From: Conidiobolus incongruus B7586 | Taxonomy: Eukaryota > Entomophthoromycota > Entomophthoromycetes > Entomophthorales > Conidiobolaceae | NCBI GenBank assembly: GCA_000697335.1 | Contig: JNEM01012084.1 | Coordinates: 1 to 54,333, forward strand | Direction: 5' to 3' | DNA length: 54,333 bases | Shown: positions 24,929-36,789 of the stretch, piece by piece | Layout: each line of letters opens with the position of its first letter | Numbering within the stretch: the stretch's first letter is position 1 | The notes under the pieces: model-generated | Database searches by the model: none | What the model was told of the DNA's origin: nothing | What the model saw: only the letters and a program-made list of their open reading frames with translations | Program-made: the position numbers and the translations under genes

Positions 24929-26761
24929 ATGGAGAATGCTTTACAACCTCAGGATTATTTTCGAGCTGCTAACCAAATTGAACAAGAAGCTTTATTAGAA
25001 TATCGAAAACATAAAACTAAATGTTTGTATCAAATTTATCAGAGATTAATAGAAAAAAGGTCTAATATTGATGAGAACATTATATGGAATTGGTAATATA
25101 TATTTAGAAAATTTATATAGTACTTTATTAATGGATTAATTGAATATTAACATTAATTTTGATTTAGGCTATATCTATACAACAAAGATCCAGTTATTAA
25201 TTATTATGCTAAATTTCACCCTTATGATATTGAATATAAAGAATTGAGAAGTGAAATTACTCTTCCTTCATGCGACGGTTGGAATCCCGATGACACAGAG
25301 CAACCAGTATATATTCCTCAAATTATTCTAATATTGATTTTAATTTTAATGATTTAGCCTAAACCAACGTATATTACACCGGAAAGTCAAAACAACCCGG
25401 ATTTGTCTCTTATTGTAGATATTAACCAATATAACTCCATCAAAGCCAATTTATGTCAAAAGGACATTGGTTCCTTCTTGGACAAGGACGTAACAAAACA
25501 TTTGGAATTGGATCGCCTTAATCAAACTATTCAACAAACTAACAATGATCCCGCAGAAGATAGCGCTCCCATTGAGATTCCGTCATCACCACCATTGCCA
25601 TTTGCTGGCGAGGAAATTCCTCCTGCAGTAGAACCAATGAATACTGATCACATGCTTCCAACCAATCACTGCTCCAATGCATTACATCAGTCATCATTTC
25701 ATTTTCATAATATACAAAATGCGGCTTCTATTCCTATTGAAGTAGGTCGAGATGCTGTGCTCAGAGAGCCTACCCTTAATTTTTTGCCTCCAAGCTTCAA
25801 ATCACCACGTCTAGAAGCTCAATCTGGTGCCATCATTTCTGACTTTAATATTACTCTCATTGAAGGATTTTCATTTCCATCAGATCCTGATTGTGGTCAA
25901 CTCTGCCAACAGGAAGTGTTGAGCCAGCAAGAAAAGTCAGTTATTGTAATTTCTGATGATGCTTCTCTCGAGAAGATAATCCCACCTACTCTTAATAATG
26001 AATCTCCTGAATCTTCTTCACCAGCCGAAGCACCACAACAGACACCTGCAGTTAAAGCTGAATCTTCTGATCACATTCACAAGCCAGAGCGTACGGTGAT
26101 GAAGTCAGGCCCCGCAATCCGCCCCATGATCACTCCAATATCTCCTGACAGAAAGCCCCATAAACCAGCATTGTGTAAGAGCACTCAGAAAATTAAATTG
26201 GAGCCTGAAACCAAAACTCCTTTATCTTCAAATTCACCAATTGTTACTCGATCAAAGTCTAGAGCACGTAATTCAGTCCGCGAAGACTATATTGGTCATC
26301 TTGCACCCGAGCTCTTGACAGAATATGGACCCACCAAAGTCCAGATTCTTCCGGAACCATCTCGATTCGAATTAACTGACTCTGCCCTCATTGAAAACAC
26401 TCCTACTGTTGAGGAAGCCGAATCTTACATCGAAATAGGCGAAGGGATGACGGATCCATCCCACTTTACTGATGAAAAAATCAAGAAGACACTCCGAATC
26501 CTTCAAAATTCTCATCAGCCCATGTGCCACCATCGCAAAGGCAAACCCATGACAAGTCCCTTGAAACGCACCAAGGAAAGCTTGACTCCTGCAGTTGCCA
26601 AGCGACTCGCATGGATCAATCAAAAAGCCAATGAAAAAAGTTCAGTAATTAGGAAGAAATTTCACGCACCTCCCAAGCCCACAACCCGGGAAATCAACAA
26701 GTACAAGCATGAAATCGAATTACTCGGTATCAAAAAATTCCAAACTTTTCAGAAACATTAG
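24929..26761 (+). CDS. Unrecognised, largely disordered protein with SUMO-type motifs
   Basis: Three exons, 24929-25092, 25168-25306 and 25358-26761, give 568 aa. I do not recognise the family. Residues 1-100 look folded and helical (EQEALLEYRKHKTKCLYQIY; NWLYLYNKDPVINYYAKFHP). Residues 120-430 are rich in Ser, Pro, Glu and Asn and should be disordered. Within them, VIVISDD at about 296-302 is a textbook SUMO-interacting motif (hydrophobic core then acidic residues). VKAE at about 333 and IKLE at about 380 both fit the SUMO attachment consensus. TRSKSRAR at about 395 may be a nuclear localisation signal. The last 130 residues are again more ordered and basic, with SPLKRTKESLTPAVAKRLAW and an end NKYKHEIELLGIKKF. 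A nuclear scaffold or chromatin protein is a reasonable inference, no more. The intron positions are well supported by phase. Confidence 0.8.
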
Positions 26762-27865
26762 CTCGATTGGCACAATATCTCAAAATTATATAGATTACTA
26801 ACAGTTATCATTATCATTGTATCATTATTCATTTTTTATCAGGTGGAATCGTTTAGTTTAATAAAATTGTATTTATTTATTTTTTTAATTCTTGATCCGA
26901 AAATATATATTTTTCTATTTGTTTTGATTTTTATCTTTTTATCTTTTTATCTATTCAGCAATTTAATAATATCTCAATAGTTCAATAAATTTACAATATT
27001 TATCTTGATACTATTTTGAATAATTTCAATATCAATTTATTAAAATCGTAATATTCAATTATTAATAATAATAAATATTTTGTATCTTTCAATTGAAATT
27101 ATTACCTATTTAACTATTATTTTTATTTCATAATAAATTTCTTTGTTTCATTCTTTAAAATATGAAAAAGATCTTAAATACTAATCAAATAATGATAATA
27201 CCTAAATTATTTAAATAATAAAATTACAAATTATTTTAATAAATATTTTAAATATATGGAATAATATGTTATTAATGAATAAATTAAAGTTTCTCATTAA
27301 TAGTGATATTTATTTTCATCATTTAGAATATAATTTAATTTATAGAATTGTTCAAAAATTTTAAATATAATCAAATTTAATATGCAGTCTATAATATTTT
27401 AAAATATTGTTTTGAATTCAAGTTCTAGTTTGTAACAATAGCAGTATGTTTTCAAGTTTAAAAATTTGTGTTCATACTTTATTGATTTTATTATTTTAAA
27501 AAGCTATAGATTTTAAGAGTCTCCCTAATCTCTTTGATATATACCACGATATAGATATAAAATTTATTTAGGTTAAATGGGAATTTTTTCAAATATAATT
27601 AAAGATTTTGAATAGATAATCTTATTAATATTAAGTCTTAAAACAGGGTGGTATATTGGAAATATTAGATTTGGAACTACTCGAAGATGTTTAATAAATT
27701 TACTAGGTATATGGTATATAGCACATAGTAATTATAATACAATGTACAATAACATTAGTCAAATTATAATACAATAGAATAAGTAATAAATTATCAATAG
27801 TGAAATGAATTAAATCTAATAACAATGCATTTATCGATGTGTATGTAAATATGTTTACTTTACAT
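26762..27865. other. Intergenic, no gene seen
   Basis: A+T-rich spacer between two convergent genes (SUMO-motif protein and eIF3h). No RNA gene, repeat or coding patch was found. Confidence 0.6.
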
Positions 27866-29282
27866 TTAGTTGACGTCCTTTTGAAGACTCTTAGCTGAGT
27901 ACATCTTGGCAATGGTAGGACATGTGAATTCATTGAGCTGTTGACAGTAAGCGCTGGTTTGGGCATTGATGAGTAGGGAGTCCAAACGGGGAGGTTCTTG
28001 AGGGAGTTTGGACATTTGACTGAGTTGTTCTTCAGTTTCAATGGGGAGAGGAGCAAGACCTTTAGCTTCACGAGAGATATTTTCAGCTTTCTAATGAAAA
28101 ATTAGTACTAGGATCAAATAAATATAACGATAATAAGTTTTACCTTTTGCTGGATGAGTTGTTGGATACGGGCGCTTTCTCTGGCGACAGTTCTTTGCCA
28201 GTAGGCATAGTTGTTTTGTTCACTAACGTGTTCATCAACACATTCGATCAATTGTTCCAAACTCTTTTCAATATAAGGCTCAAGGTTGAGTTCGAGGATG
28301 TTGAAGTTGGGGGATAAGAAGCTGGTGTGGGATGGATCAGGAATAGAGAAGGAAGCAGAAGCACCAGTATGGACAGTGGTATCCAACAAATCGGAGTCAT
28401 CTTGGATTTCATGCATCATAGCATTGACGAGGTGTGAATTATGGAAAGAGATGGGTAATTCTTCTAAGATGTTGGAGAATCCCAAGTTATTTTGTTGCAA
28501 ACTATCAATGAATAAAATTATTAATAGAGTTCTTAGCATTTGATGATTATAAAGAAATATACCTTTCAGTGGTGAACTTATTTTCTTGGTAAACTTCCAT
28601 GAAATTTTGGCTTAAGCGGAAAGCTCTGAAGGAGGCATTACCCATAGAAGAGCGAGATAAATCTAGGATCAGTTAGAATAAAATTATTTAATTATAAATT
28701 GAATAATTATACCATGAACAATAACGACACATTTGCCACCTAAGCTCTTTTGGTAGCTGTATTGAGTATCAACCAAATTTTGGGTTAAAAAGTCACCCAA
28801 ATAGGTGGAAGTATACCAACCGACGGTGTTGCTGTCGGCGTTGACTTCTCTGAGATTACACATCATTTCATGGGTATATCTGGACACTAACAAAATAAAT
28901 ATATTTAATATAAACATTGAAAGCGGAATAATTATATATTAAATTACAGTTAACTTCATCTCTCTTATCATCACTATGTAACTTGGGGAAAGGAAAAGCG
29001 GTAGAAATTTCTAAAACGTTTTTCAAGTCTAAACCTAATAATTGACCACTAGCAACATTAGGGTAACTTTCACGGCAGTGTTTCATAATTTTCATAACAG
29101 CCTATCAAGTAAAAATGATTAATTAATTAAAAAAGAATTTAAAATATAAATAATAAACATACTAAACCATCTAATTGAACTGATTCGACAGGAGCCTTAG
29201 ATTCGGCTTCGGAGTTCAATAATTGTTTAATGTTATAGTTTTCTTTTACGATAGATGATGAAGTAGCTTTCGAAGATGCCAT
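27866..29282 (-). CDS. Eukaryotic translation initiation factor 3 subunit h
   Basis: Six exons give 336 aa: 29163-29282, 28948-29101, 28713-28886, 28563-28662, 28144-28501 and 27866-28090 (TAA). The MPN domain (about residues 34-170) begins [20 protein letters not shown] and continues [20 protein letters not shown], then [19 protein letters not shown]. These are close to eIF3h of animals and fungi. The metal-binding residues of active JAMM proteases are absent, as is normal for eIF3h. After it comes the family's [20 protein letters not shown], then [20 protein letters not shown], and a coiled C-terminal region. eIF3h is part of the eIF3 complex on the 40S subunit. It is lost in budding yeast but kept in many other fungi, which fits a non-Saccharomycotina host. 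Introns are 50-61 nt. Confidence 0.94.
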
Positions 29283-30434
29283 CTTTAATAAATTATACCC
29301 AAGTATTGATTATTATTTAATATTATTGATTTATATAATATATTTTCAATCAATATATTTAGATAACTAAACCTAATAATTTCTATATAAAATTTTTCAT
29401 TTTTAGAATGAATTATGGGATCGAATTATATATAGTATCAAAAATATTATTCACCCAAGTTAAATCAATAATTCAAAAATATTTATAAATCAATATATTA
29501 TATTAAAAATTATATTAAAAGGTATTGAAACTTAACATCAAACTTATCAGAAAATAAATAGTTGATTTTAATTAATCATTTTAGTAATTATTATTTTTAT
29601 ATTTTCAAATTTAATATAATCAAAATTTACATTTTAAATCACAAATGATCATATTTAAATTTGAAAATAATGTGAAATATATGAATATTCAGTGTTTCAG
29701 AAAATAATTAATATATATGAATTCATAATTTTAATATCAACATTTATAAGTTTAAGAATGATAACTATCCTTCTCAATTCCGTTATATTTTTTCAGAATG
29801 GTTTTAATTACTGAATAAAATCATAATGAATTTCAATGTTTTAATATTATTATTAGTCATTTTTATCAATTCTAATTACTTGAATTATTTTCTTAATTTT
29901 GTTATATAAACAAATTATTTTTAAATTACATTAGCAATGATATTAAATTTGAATCAAATCGATTAAATCATAATTTAAATACATATTGATAGATCAATTT
30001 ATTGTTAATATTATAAAAATACATCACAAAATTCCACATATTATCAATACATTATCTTGTCATTTAAAATTATTATATAATTGTAGAATCAAATCAGTTA
30101 TACTGGTTTGCGTGTTCGATGTGAAAATGCAATAAACAATATATCTCACATCTTAAATATGCATTTTTGAAATAATCAATCAAAAAGAAAATTAAAAGCC
30201 CAAATGAACTCAATAATTATTTTCATTTTAGTACATAACATAAAATTGTTATATATTTATAATTGTAATTATAGTATTGTTAATAGAAAATAATTTTGAT
30301 TTAGTGAATAAAATAAAATGTTAAAATTTAAATGCAAAATCAATGAAAATTAATAAATTTGTGCAAGAATAATTGTCAGATGAAAAAAAGAATCATAAAA
30401 TCAAAATATCAAAGAATGAAAGAAAAAAGAAAGA
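29283..30434. other. Intergenic, eIF3h upstream region
   Basis: Should hold the eIF3h promoter. A+T-rich, with no reading frame or RNA gene that I can support before the tRNA at 30435. Confidence 0.6.
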
Positions 30435-30506
30435 GGGCTCCAACGGGAATTGAACCCGTGACCTCCCGCACCCAAAGCGGGAATCATACCACTAGACCAT
30501 GAAGCC
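30435..30506 (-). tRNA. tRNA-Pro (anticodon UGG), second copy
   Basis: 72 nt, 5' end at 30506, identical base for base to the tRNA-Pro at 21355-21426 but inverted. The flanks are unrelated, so only the tRNA itself is shared. On its strand a TTTCTTTTTTC run follows at once and can serve as the pol III terminator. Confidence 0.97.
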
Positions 30507-30776
30507 TTACTTAAAGATATAGGAAAAACTCTATAATCAGTTCTATATATTCATCAATTTCAAACAATTTTAACAATTCCGTTTTTCTTCTCATTTAATC
30601 CCATAATTTCTTTTGTTATTATTCATTGATCAAAAAATGTCACGACTGGTATTAATAATTCACTAATATACAGTATCTTTCAAATAATTATTCAATCAGT
30701 TTAACTCCTTATTTAATATATAATCTAATTAATACTTGATGAGTTATAATTTTCATAAATAATATATATATTTATC

Positions 30777-32009
30777 ATGAAATCGATTAAGACATTTCAC
30801 AATTCTACACCTCATGACTCATCATTAATTCAAAGTAAAACATATTTTACACGGACCGAAATAGAATATGCTTTATATAAAACCCAAACCGACACCAATT
30901 TTCCGTCGACACTTTTGCTTGCTTCCATTTATTTAATGCGATTAGGCTGTCTTAACGGGTTCCCCAGGACGACAATCAATAGAAGCTTGGTTTATTTAAA
31001 TCAATTTTCATTAATTTATGATTTTAAAGAACATTGCATCAAAGTAAATCTATTTTTATAGACCTTTAATATATTAATTAATTTTTATAGTACATTTGTC
31101 TAGCTTGTCTATTTGTAGCATGTAAAGCTGAAGATACTGTCAAAAAGCTTAAGGATATTATATCCACATCCAATAACTTGAAGGAATCGAGATTTAACCA
31201 GCTCTATATCAATCCGGCCGATTCCGAAGCTCCACAAAATTCAAAGACAGGTAAAGGTGATATTAATCACTTGAATACGGACATGACATCGACACCTAAT
31301 GAAACTCTGATGGAAGACTTGATCCAGCTGATACACAAATACGAATTGATGATACTTGAGCTGAATTCATATAATTTCAACATGGACCATCCCCAGACTT
31401 ACGTCATCAAATTTGGTAGGATTTATCATGGTAATTCTCATCCTTAATCTATCATTCATTAAGTTAACAAACATTATCAGCTCCTTCTAGTTTCATTAGA
31501 CTTGCTTGGGAACTGAGTCACTTCACTTATCTATCTCATCTGTGTCTTCAATACCCACCACACCTTATCGCATGTGGAAGCTACGTCATTGCAACCCATT
31601 TAAAAGCTAATCTATCTCCATTTTTAAACTATCCCAGTTGGTTTGAGACTTATTATTGTGAAAAAGACAATTTATATGGTAATTTTGATCTCCATTCAAC
31701 ATAATCAATCCAATATAACCCATATAATTTATAATAGGTTACATATCTCAACTCATTGAACTACTGATCACAGTGTTGAAATCACCCATCAGCTATCTAA
31801 TCGTCGACAGTTCGATCTCATCCATATCCATCATGGAACTGAACCAGATCAAACTCAAATTAATACAAAACAACGATTGGAAAGACTTTAATCAATTTCG
31901 CTTCGACGATAAATCTTTACACAATATAAAAATATGGTTAAACTACAGAAAAAAATTAAAAAAATCTGAATCTGAGGTAAGATTCGGATTTCAAGAAAAA
32001 ATGCCCTAA
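30777..32009 (+). CDS. Cyclin C/K-type protein, Ctk2-like
   Basis: Four exons, 30777-31043, 31091-31415, 31481-31678 and 31738-32009 (TAA), give 353 aa. The start is YFTRTEIEYALYKTQT, then TLLLASIYLMRLGCLNGFPR, the entry to the first cyclin box. The exon junction joins KEHCIK to YICLACLFVACKAED, the helix-3 signature of cyclins that bind transcriptional CDKs (usually LFLAAKVEE). ELMILELNSYNFNMDHPQTY matches the ExxIL..L.F.L...HP.TYV motif of cyclins C, K and T. The second box is weaker (FIRLAWELSHFTYLSHLCLQ, then YPPHLIACGSYVIATHLKAN). A tail of about 60 charged residues follows. The likely partner is a Ctk1/CDK12-type kinase that phosphorylates Ser2 of the pol II tail. Cyclin K or another C-type cyclin is the alternative. 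Exon 1 has an unusually short intron after it (47 nt). Confidence 0.82.
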
Positions 32010-33917
32010 TCAAAATTTAAAATTAATAAAATGTACTATATTCAATTTCAAAAATCAAAATATTTTTATTTATTTAATAAAGCTTTATTTCATTAGTTAA
32101 TGATCTTCTTGATTCTGTTGATTTCTGAGGAATTTCTATAATGGAGTCTTATATCGTTAATATCTAATGAGTATTAGTGTAAATGTTAATCTCTTACCCT
32201 TTGAGTATATATAAATTTAATACCAATATTAAATAATAATAATTGCTTAACAATGAAATACAACCCCATCTAAATCAAAACTTTTATAAATAATACAATA
32301 AACTTGTGTACCATTTAAATTACGTTTGGGATATTAAAATATAACAAGATGATGGATAATAATTTATGAAAATATAATTTAATTGTATTCATGTAAAATA
32401 TTTTGAATTATAATTTACTGAGATTATTGATGTATTTATAATATAATATATATTGAAGTGTATAGTTTGAAGTTTTTGTTATAATCCTAATATTCCCTTT
32501 AGCTTTGTAACATAATAATAATCATAATTGAAATATTATGCTAGGATAAAATTATTAAACAAAAAATAAATAACACTAATAGCCATATTTTATTATATTT
32601 ATAATGAATTCGATCTTATTTATTTTATACTATATCATATTGTAATTCGGATTTCCAATCAAATCATACTAAAATTTTTTTAATCTAATAATTTTTAACA
32701 AGTGTTAAAAATTTAGGAGATAATACTAATTGAATATAAAGAAGTATATTATATATTAAATTAAATCTTGTTATTGATATTATTATATTTATTTTTTATT
32801 ATTATATCAAGCTTTAATTATGATATAATTCATATATGAATCCCTTGTACAGATATAGAAAAAAGAATAATTGATTGGAATCATTTTTACATTCCAAGAT
32901 TAATTAAATTGAGCATACTATTTTCATTTGGTTAGGAAATTATTTTAAATTGATTATTAGATACTTGGTAATTGAATGCTAAAAATTGAACGAATATAAA
33001 TCATTATCCTGACTTTATTTAAAAAACAAAGATCATTCAAAAATTTCCTTCTCTCATTTTATTTACTATTTCGTTTTTAACCCAGGTAACAGATGCTTTT
33101 TTTATCACTTTTTTGACCCATCGAGTCTCTATGGGCACAAATATAGAAATGTTTAGAAAACTACCATTATTTCAGACATCAAATTCTTTTAAAAATATTA
33201 CCATTATGGATGCCTCATTATTCTTTGGATTGACAGAAGATTGTCTACGATGATTAAAAACCTGATGTTGAAATTTTTTATTATTCAAGTAATAAATATA
33301 ATACCTAAACTCAAATTCGATTTTCTATTCTATATTTCAACTAGAACCTAATTTGTTTGGCAAACTATTTGACAATAAAAAAATATAATAAAATGTGGAA
33401 ATTTTTCATATTATGTCAATTCAAAAAATAAAAATACTATGTAATTATTCAATGATTAATAGTATTCTATTTTTATCATATTTATAGTATGTTACAAATT
33501 TAATTTGGTTCAAAATTTTGACTCATTTGATTATGTTATTGTTTTAGCGAAACATGAAATAAATTTGAGATAAAAAACATGTGAATTTGTTATTAAAAAG
33601 AAATTTAATGGACTAATTAGGTAAATCATTCAAATTTTTGGTTTAAAATTTCCAAATTTCAAATCTAAAACTACTAGTTGATTACTGCAATTTGTAACTA
33701 CTTTATTGTTTGAAATAGACGGAGTTTTTGAAAGAAATTAGATTCAAAGAGATTTGATTCAAAGTTATAGTTCTCAATGATTAGGTAAACCTAGTTTCAA
33801 AGTTACTGTCAAACTTGGCCACTATTCAGGTCATTTTGAATATAATTCTTATATAAATAAAACTGAAAGTCTTTGTAACCACAGTTTTTGTAACGATATT
33901 TCATCAACTCAATTATA
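32010..33917. other. Intergenic, weak coding-like patch at 33.0-33.3 kb
   Basis: Mostly A+T-rich. Between about 33030 and 33260 base composition is more even and a minus-strand frame reads IETRWVKKVIKKASVTWVKN, but there is no start, partner exon or known domain, so no gene is called. The end near 33900 should carry the promoter of the next gene. Confidence 0.5.
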
Positions 33918-35621
33918 ATGATTGTTTTAAATTCTTTAATTATTAATTTATTATTAGCAGATATACATAGTGCAAGAGTAACGGGAATGGAGAGGCTCCA
34001 TATACAGCGATCTCCTTTTCCGTTTATGAGCAAATCACATGCTCAGCTTGCAGCTAGCTCACTCAATCAGATTCAAAAATTTGATCCAAAAATCAGCTCA
34101 ATTGCAGCTCACTCAGTAAATTCTGATCCTTTGAATTCTTTTAAAAACAGTCAAAAACCATCATTCAAAGCCGCATCAACAGATCAACCAAATCAACAAT
34201 TACAAATTCAATCCAATCCTCTTCAGCTTAATCCAATACAGAGTTTGCCATTACCTGATCAGAAACTGAACTTACAACCATCTATACCCCTCGAAGAAAA
34301 TAATCCTAATGAGCCATTAGTAAATCCTGAAGACAATGTGGAGAAAATGATTCAACAGCAACCACAACAAAATCAACAGGAGAATAGTGGATCTTTGAAC
34401 TTGTCACAGCAAGAGTCTAACAACAATGAAACTGGCCAAGCAAACGGCCCTTCTCAACAGCCCAACTCAGTCCCACTTGAAACTCAGGCAGAAATACCTG
34501 CCAAATTGCTAAAGTCTTCAACGTCACTGCCTGAGGACTTTGAAGATGGTCCTCAAGATGAAAACCTCAGATCTATTAACCTTGAGTTGACTAAAGCAGA
34601 TCATAATCCAGTATTTTTAATGAGCACTGATGGCTCAAATACTCAGAATCACTCATCGAATGAGTTAAGCCCTACATTTGCCACTAATAATGAGGAAATG
34701 GTCTCTAGTCCAATGATAAATCTATCTCAAGCTGATCCGCAGGTTGTCATTTCACAAAATGAGCATAATCTTCAGCAAGCCCCTATTCATGTTTCAGAAG
34801 GTGTAGATTCTGCTCCACAGCCTTTACCCCAGGTTGCTGCCCCTGCCACTCCATTAACGCCTGCACAATCTCCTGCTCCAATTCCTATTGCTCCAGCACA
34901 ATCTCCTGCTCCCCCTGCTCCCCCTATTCAACAACCTGCCACTCCTTTACAGCCACATACTCTACCTCAACCCCAGCCTAATGCACAACCGCAAGCTTCT
35001 GCAAATATACCTCAGCCTCAACCCCAGGCTCAACCCCAACTCCGACCTCAACCACCATCACAACCTCAGCAGCAACCACAACCACAACCACAACCACAAC
35101 CAAATTTCCCTATCAATCAAAACGATAAAAATGATATAGTCAAACCTAATCTTCCTCCAAATCAAGCACCAACCACTGTAAATCCACCTAACATTGCCAA
35201 TCCACCACAAACTCCTTCACCACCAACCCCATCACCATCGCCTCCTTCTCCTCCCCCTCCACCACCACCACCTCCATCTGAGGCACCAAGCAATAATCCT
35301 ACCAACAATTCCGATTCTTTTCCTGCACCAACACCTGCACCTTCAGAGTCACCAACATCTCTACCCACCTCAGCATCAGAGCCCCAGCCAACGACAAGCG
35401 CATCATCTGAATCGCCAACAGCCGAATCAACTAACTCCACACAAGCATCCAACTCAGAGAGTGCATCGAAATCACCGAACAGCACTTCATCATCCTACGT
35501 CTTCCGATCTGTTCGTCCAATTAATACACTTATGGACTCGGACAGTAATCACATCTCATATTATTTCAACAAACCATTAGCAGCCTTTTTGATATTCTTA
35601 TCACTTCTATATCTAAATTAA
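33918..35621 (+). CDS. Pro/Gln/Ser-rich secreted, probably GPI-anchored protein
   Basis: Single exon, 567 aa. A hydrophobic N-terminus (MIVLNSLIINLLLADIHSA) is a probable signal peptide. The end, a hydrophilic spacer then PLAAFLIFLSLLYLN and stop, looks like a GPI-attachment signal. Between them there is no globular domain. Residues 40-280 are rich in Gln, Asn, Ser and Pro. Residues 290-400 contain APAQSPAP-type and QPQPQ repeats, including a run of CAACCA units in the DNA near 35080-35100. Residues 410-450 contain proline runs, and about 450-530 is Ser/Thr/Pro/Glu-rich and suited to O-glycosylation. I infer a cell-wall or surface stalk protein without enzymatic function. I know no specific family. 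Repeats of this kind often vary in copy number between strains. Confidence 0.8.
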   Translation: MIVLNSLIINLLLADIHSARVTGMERLHIQRSPFPFMSKSHAQLAASSLNQIQKFDPKISSIAAHSVNSDPLNSFKNSQKPSFKAASTDQPNQQLQIQSNPLQLNPIQSLPLPDQKLNLQPSIPLEENNPNEPLVNPEDNVEKMIQQQPQQNQQENSGSLNLSQQESNNNETGQANGPSQQPNSVPLETQAEIPAKLLKSSTSLPEDFEDGPQDENLRSINLELTKADHNPVFLMSTDGSNTQNHSSNELSPTFATNNEEMVSSPMINLSQADPQVVISQNEHNLQQAPIHVSEGVDSAPQPLPQVAAPATPLTPAQSPAPIPIAPAQSPAPPAPPIQQPATPLQPHTLPQPQPNAQPQASANIPQPQPQAQPQLRPQPPSQPQQQPQPQPQPQPNFPINQNDKNDIVKPNLPPNQAPTTVNPPNIANPPQTPSPPTPSPSPPSPPPPPPPPPSEAPSNNPTNNSDSFPAPTPAPSESPTSLPTSASEPQPTTSASSESPTAESTNSTQASNSESASKSPNSTSSSYVFRSVRPINTLMDSDSNHISYYFNKPLAAFLIFLSLLYLN

Positions 35622-36279
35622 TTTTTATACTTTAAAAAAAAGTTTACAAATATTATTAATAAATATTACTTTAATATAAGTTATTGATTAAAAAAATTTT
35701 TTATATTAAAATTTGATTTAAATAAATTTTCTAAATTATAAAATGATTAAAAATTGTATAAAAAAAATAATAATATACATTTTCTTTTTGATTAAAATGA
35801 ATAATTTAATATAAAATAATTATTTTTATAATAATCCTTTTCAAATTTTTAAATTAATTTTAATAAGTTATAATTATATTTATTAATAATAAATTTTAAT
35901 TATAAAAATTATTAAATGATGTAATTACTAAATCATTCTATTAATTTGAATTTAAAATCAATATAATAAAAATAATATTAATTCAATGAAATAATAAAAG
36001 AAAATATTTTTCTTTATATTATATTAAAAATAAACTTAATATGAAAGAAAATAATTTATTATTTAATTTTAAATTATCGAACTAATTGTCAATTTTATAT
36101 ATTATGAAATTTTAATCAATATCTTTTCATTGACTGAATTTGTAATATGCTTAAATATTTTCATTAATATATGATAATAATCAACTCTTCAATTGCATTA
36201 TATTAACAATGCTATTCGATATAGTATATAACATATTTAGAAATGGAGATTTATTAGATATTATGCTATTTGAGTATAC

Positions 36280-36302
36280 TATATATATATATATATATAT
36301 AT
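36280..36302. repeat. TA dinucleotide microsatellite
   Basis: 23 bp of uninterrupted alternating T and A in the desert downstream of the Pro/Gln-rich gene. Confidence 0.9.
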
Positions 36303-36765
36303 GAGTTAAATAAACTGATTTTATTTTATATAATCCATTGATCTGATTTATAGCAACTTAACGTATGTAAAATGAAATTTCAAGAATAATCTTAAATCAC
36401 ATAAAAGTTATTATCTTTTAGACTTATAATATAAAAAAAGAATTATAAATAATTAAATATTCTAAATATAAATTATTAAAAACTTTAAAATCCAAATTAA
36501 TTTAATAAATTTAATAGTATTTAAAATAAATTAGTAATTTTTTAATATATTTTTTGATCTAAAAATTTTTTTACTTTATTAAATTACTCAAGTTCAAAAG
36601 TATGATTAGATTCAATACTAGGACTTAAAATTCAAAAACTAATTTATAGAATATATGTATGTCATTTGATATATAAAGAATTAGTATTTATATATTTAAT
36701 ATCCATCAAACTTAAAATTACTTTTATAAGCAATTTAATTTAGTGATACTATTATTATTTTGTAA

Positions 36766-36789
36766 ATATATATATATATATATATATAT
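36766..36789. repeat. AT dinucleotide microsatellite
   Basis: 24 bp of uninterrupted alternating A and T, about 0.5 kb from the previous tract. Confidence 0.9.

Noticed and set aside
27703-28071. 122-codon minus-strand frame over the 3' end of eIF3h
   Set aside because: It is out of frame with the spliced eIF3h coding sequence, whose last exon (27866-28090) matches the family in another phase.
35162-35485. 107-codon minus-strand frame rich in Gly, Asp and Val
   Set aside because: It is the mirror of the Pro/Ser repeats of the plus-strand surface protein.
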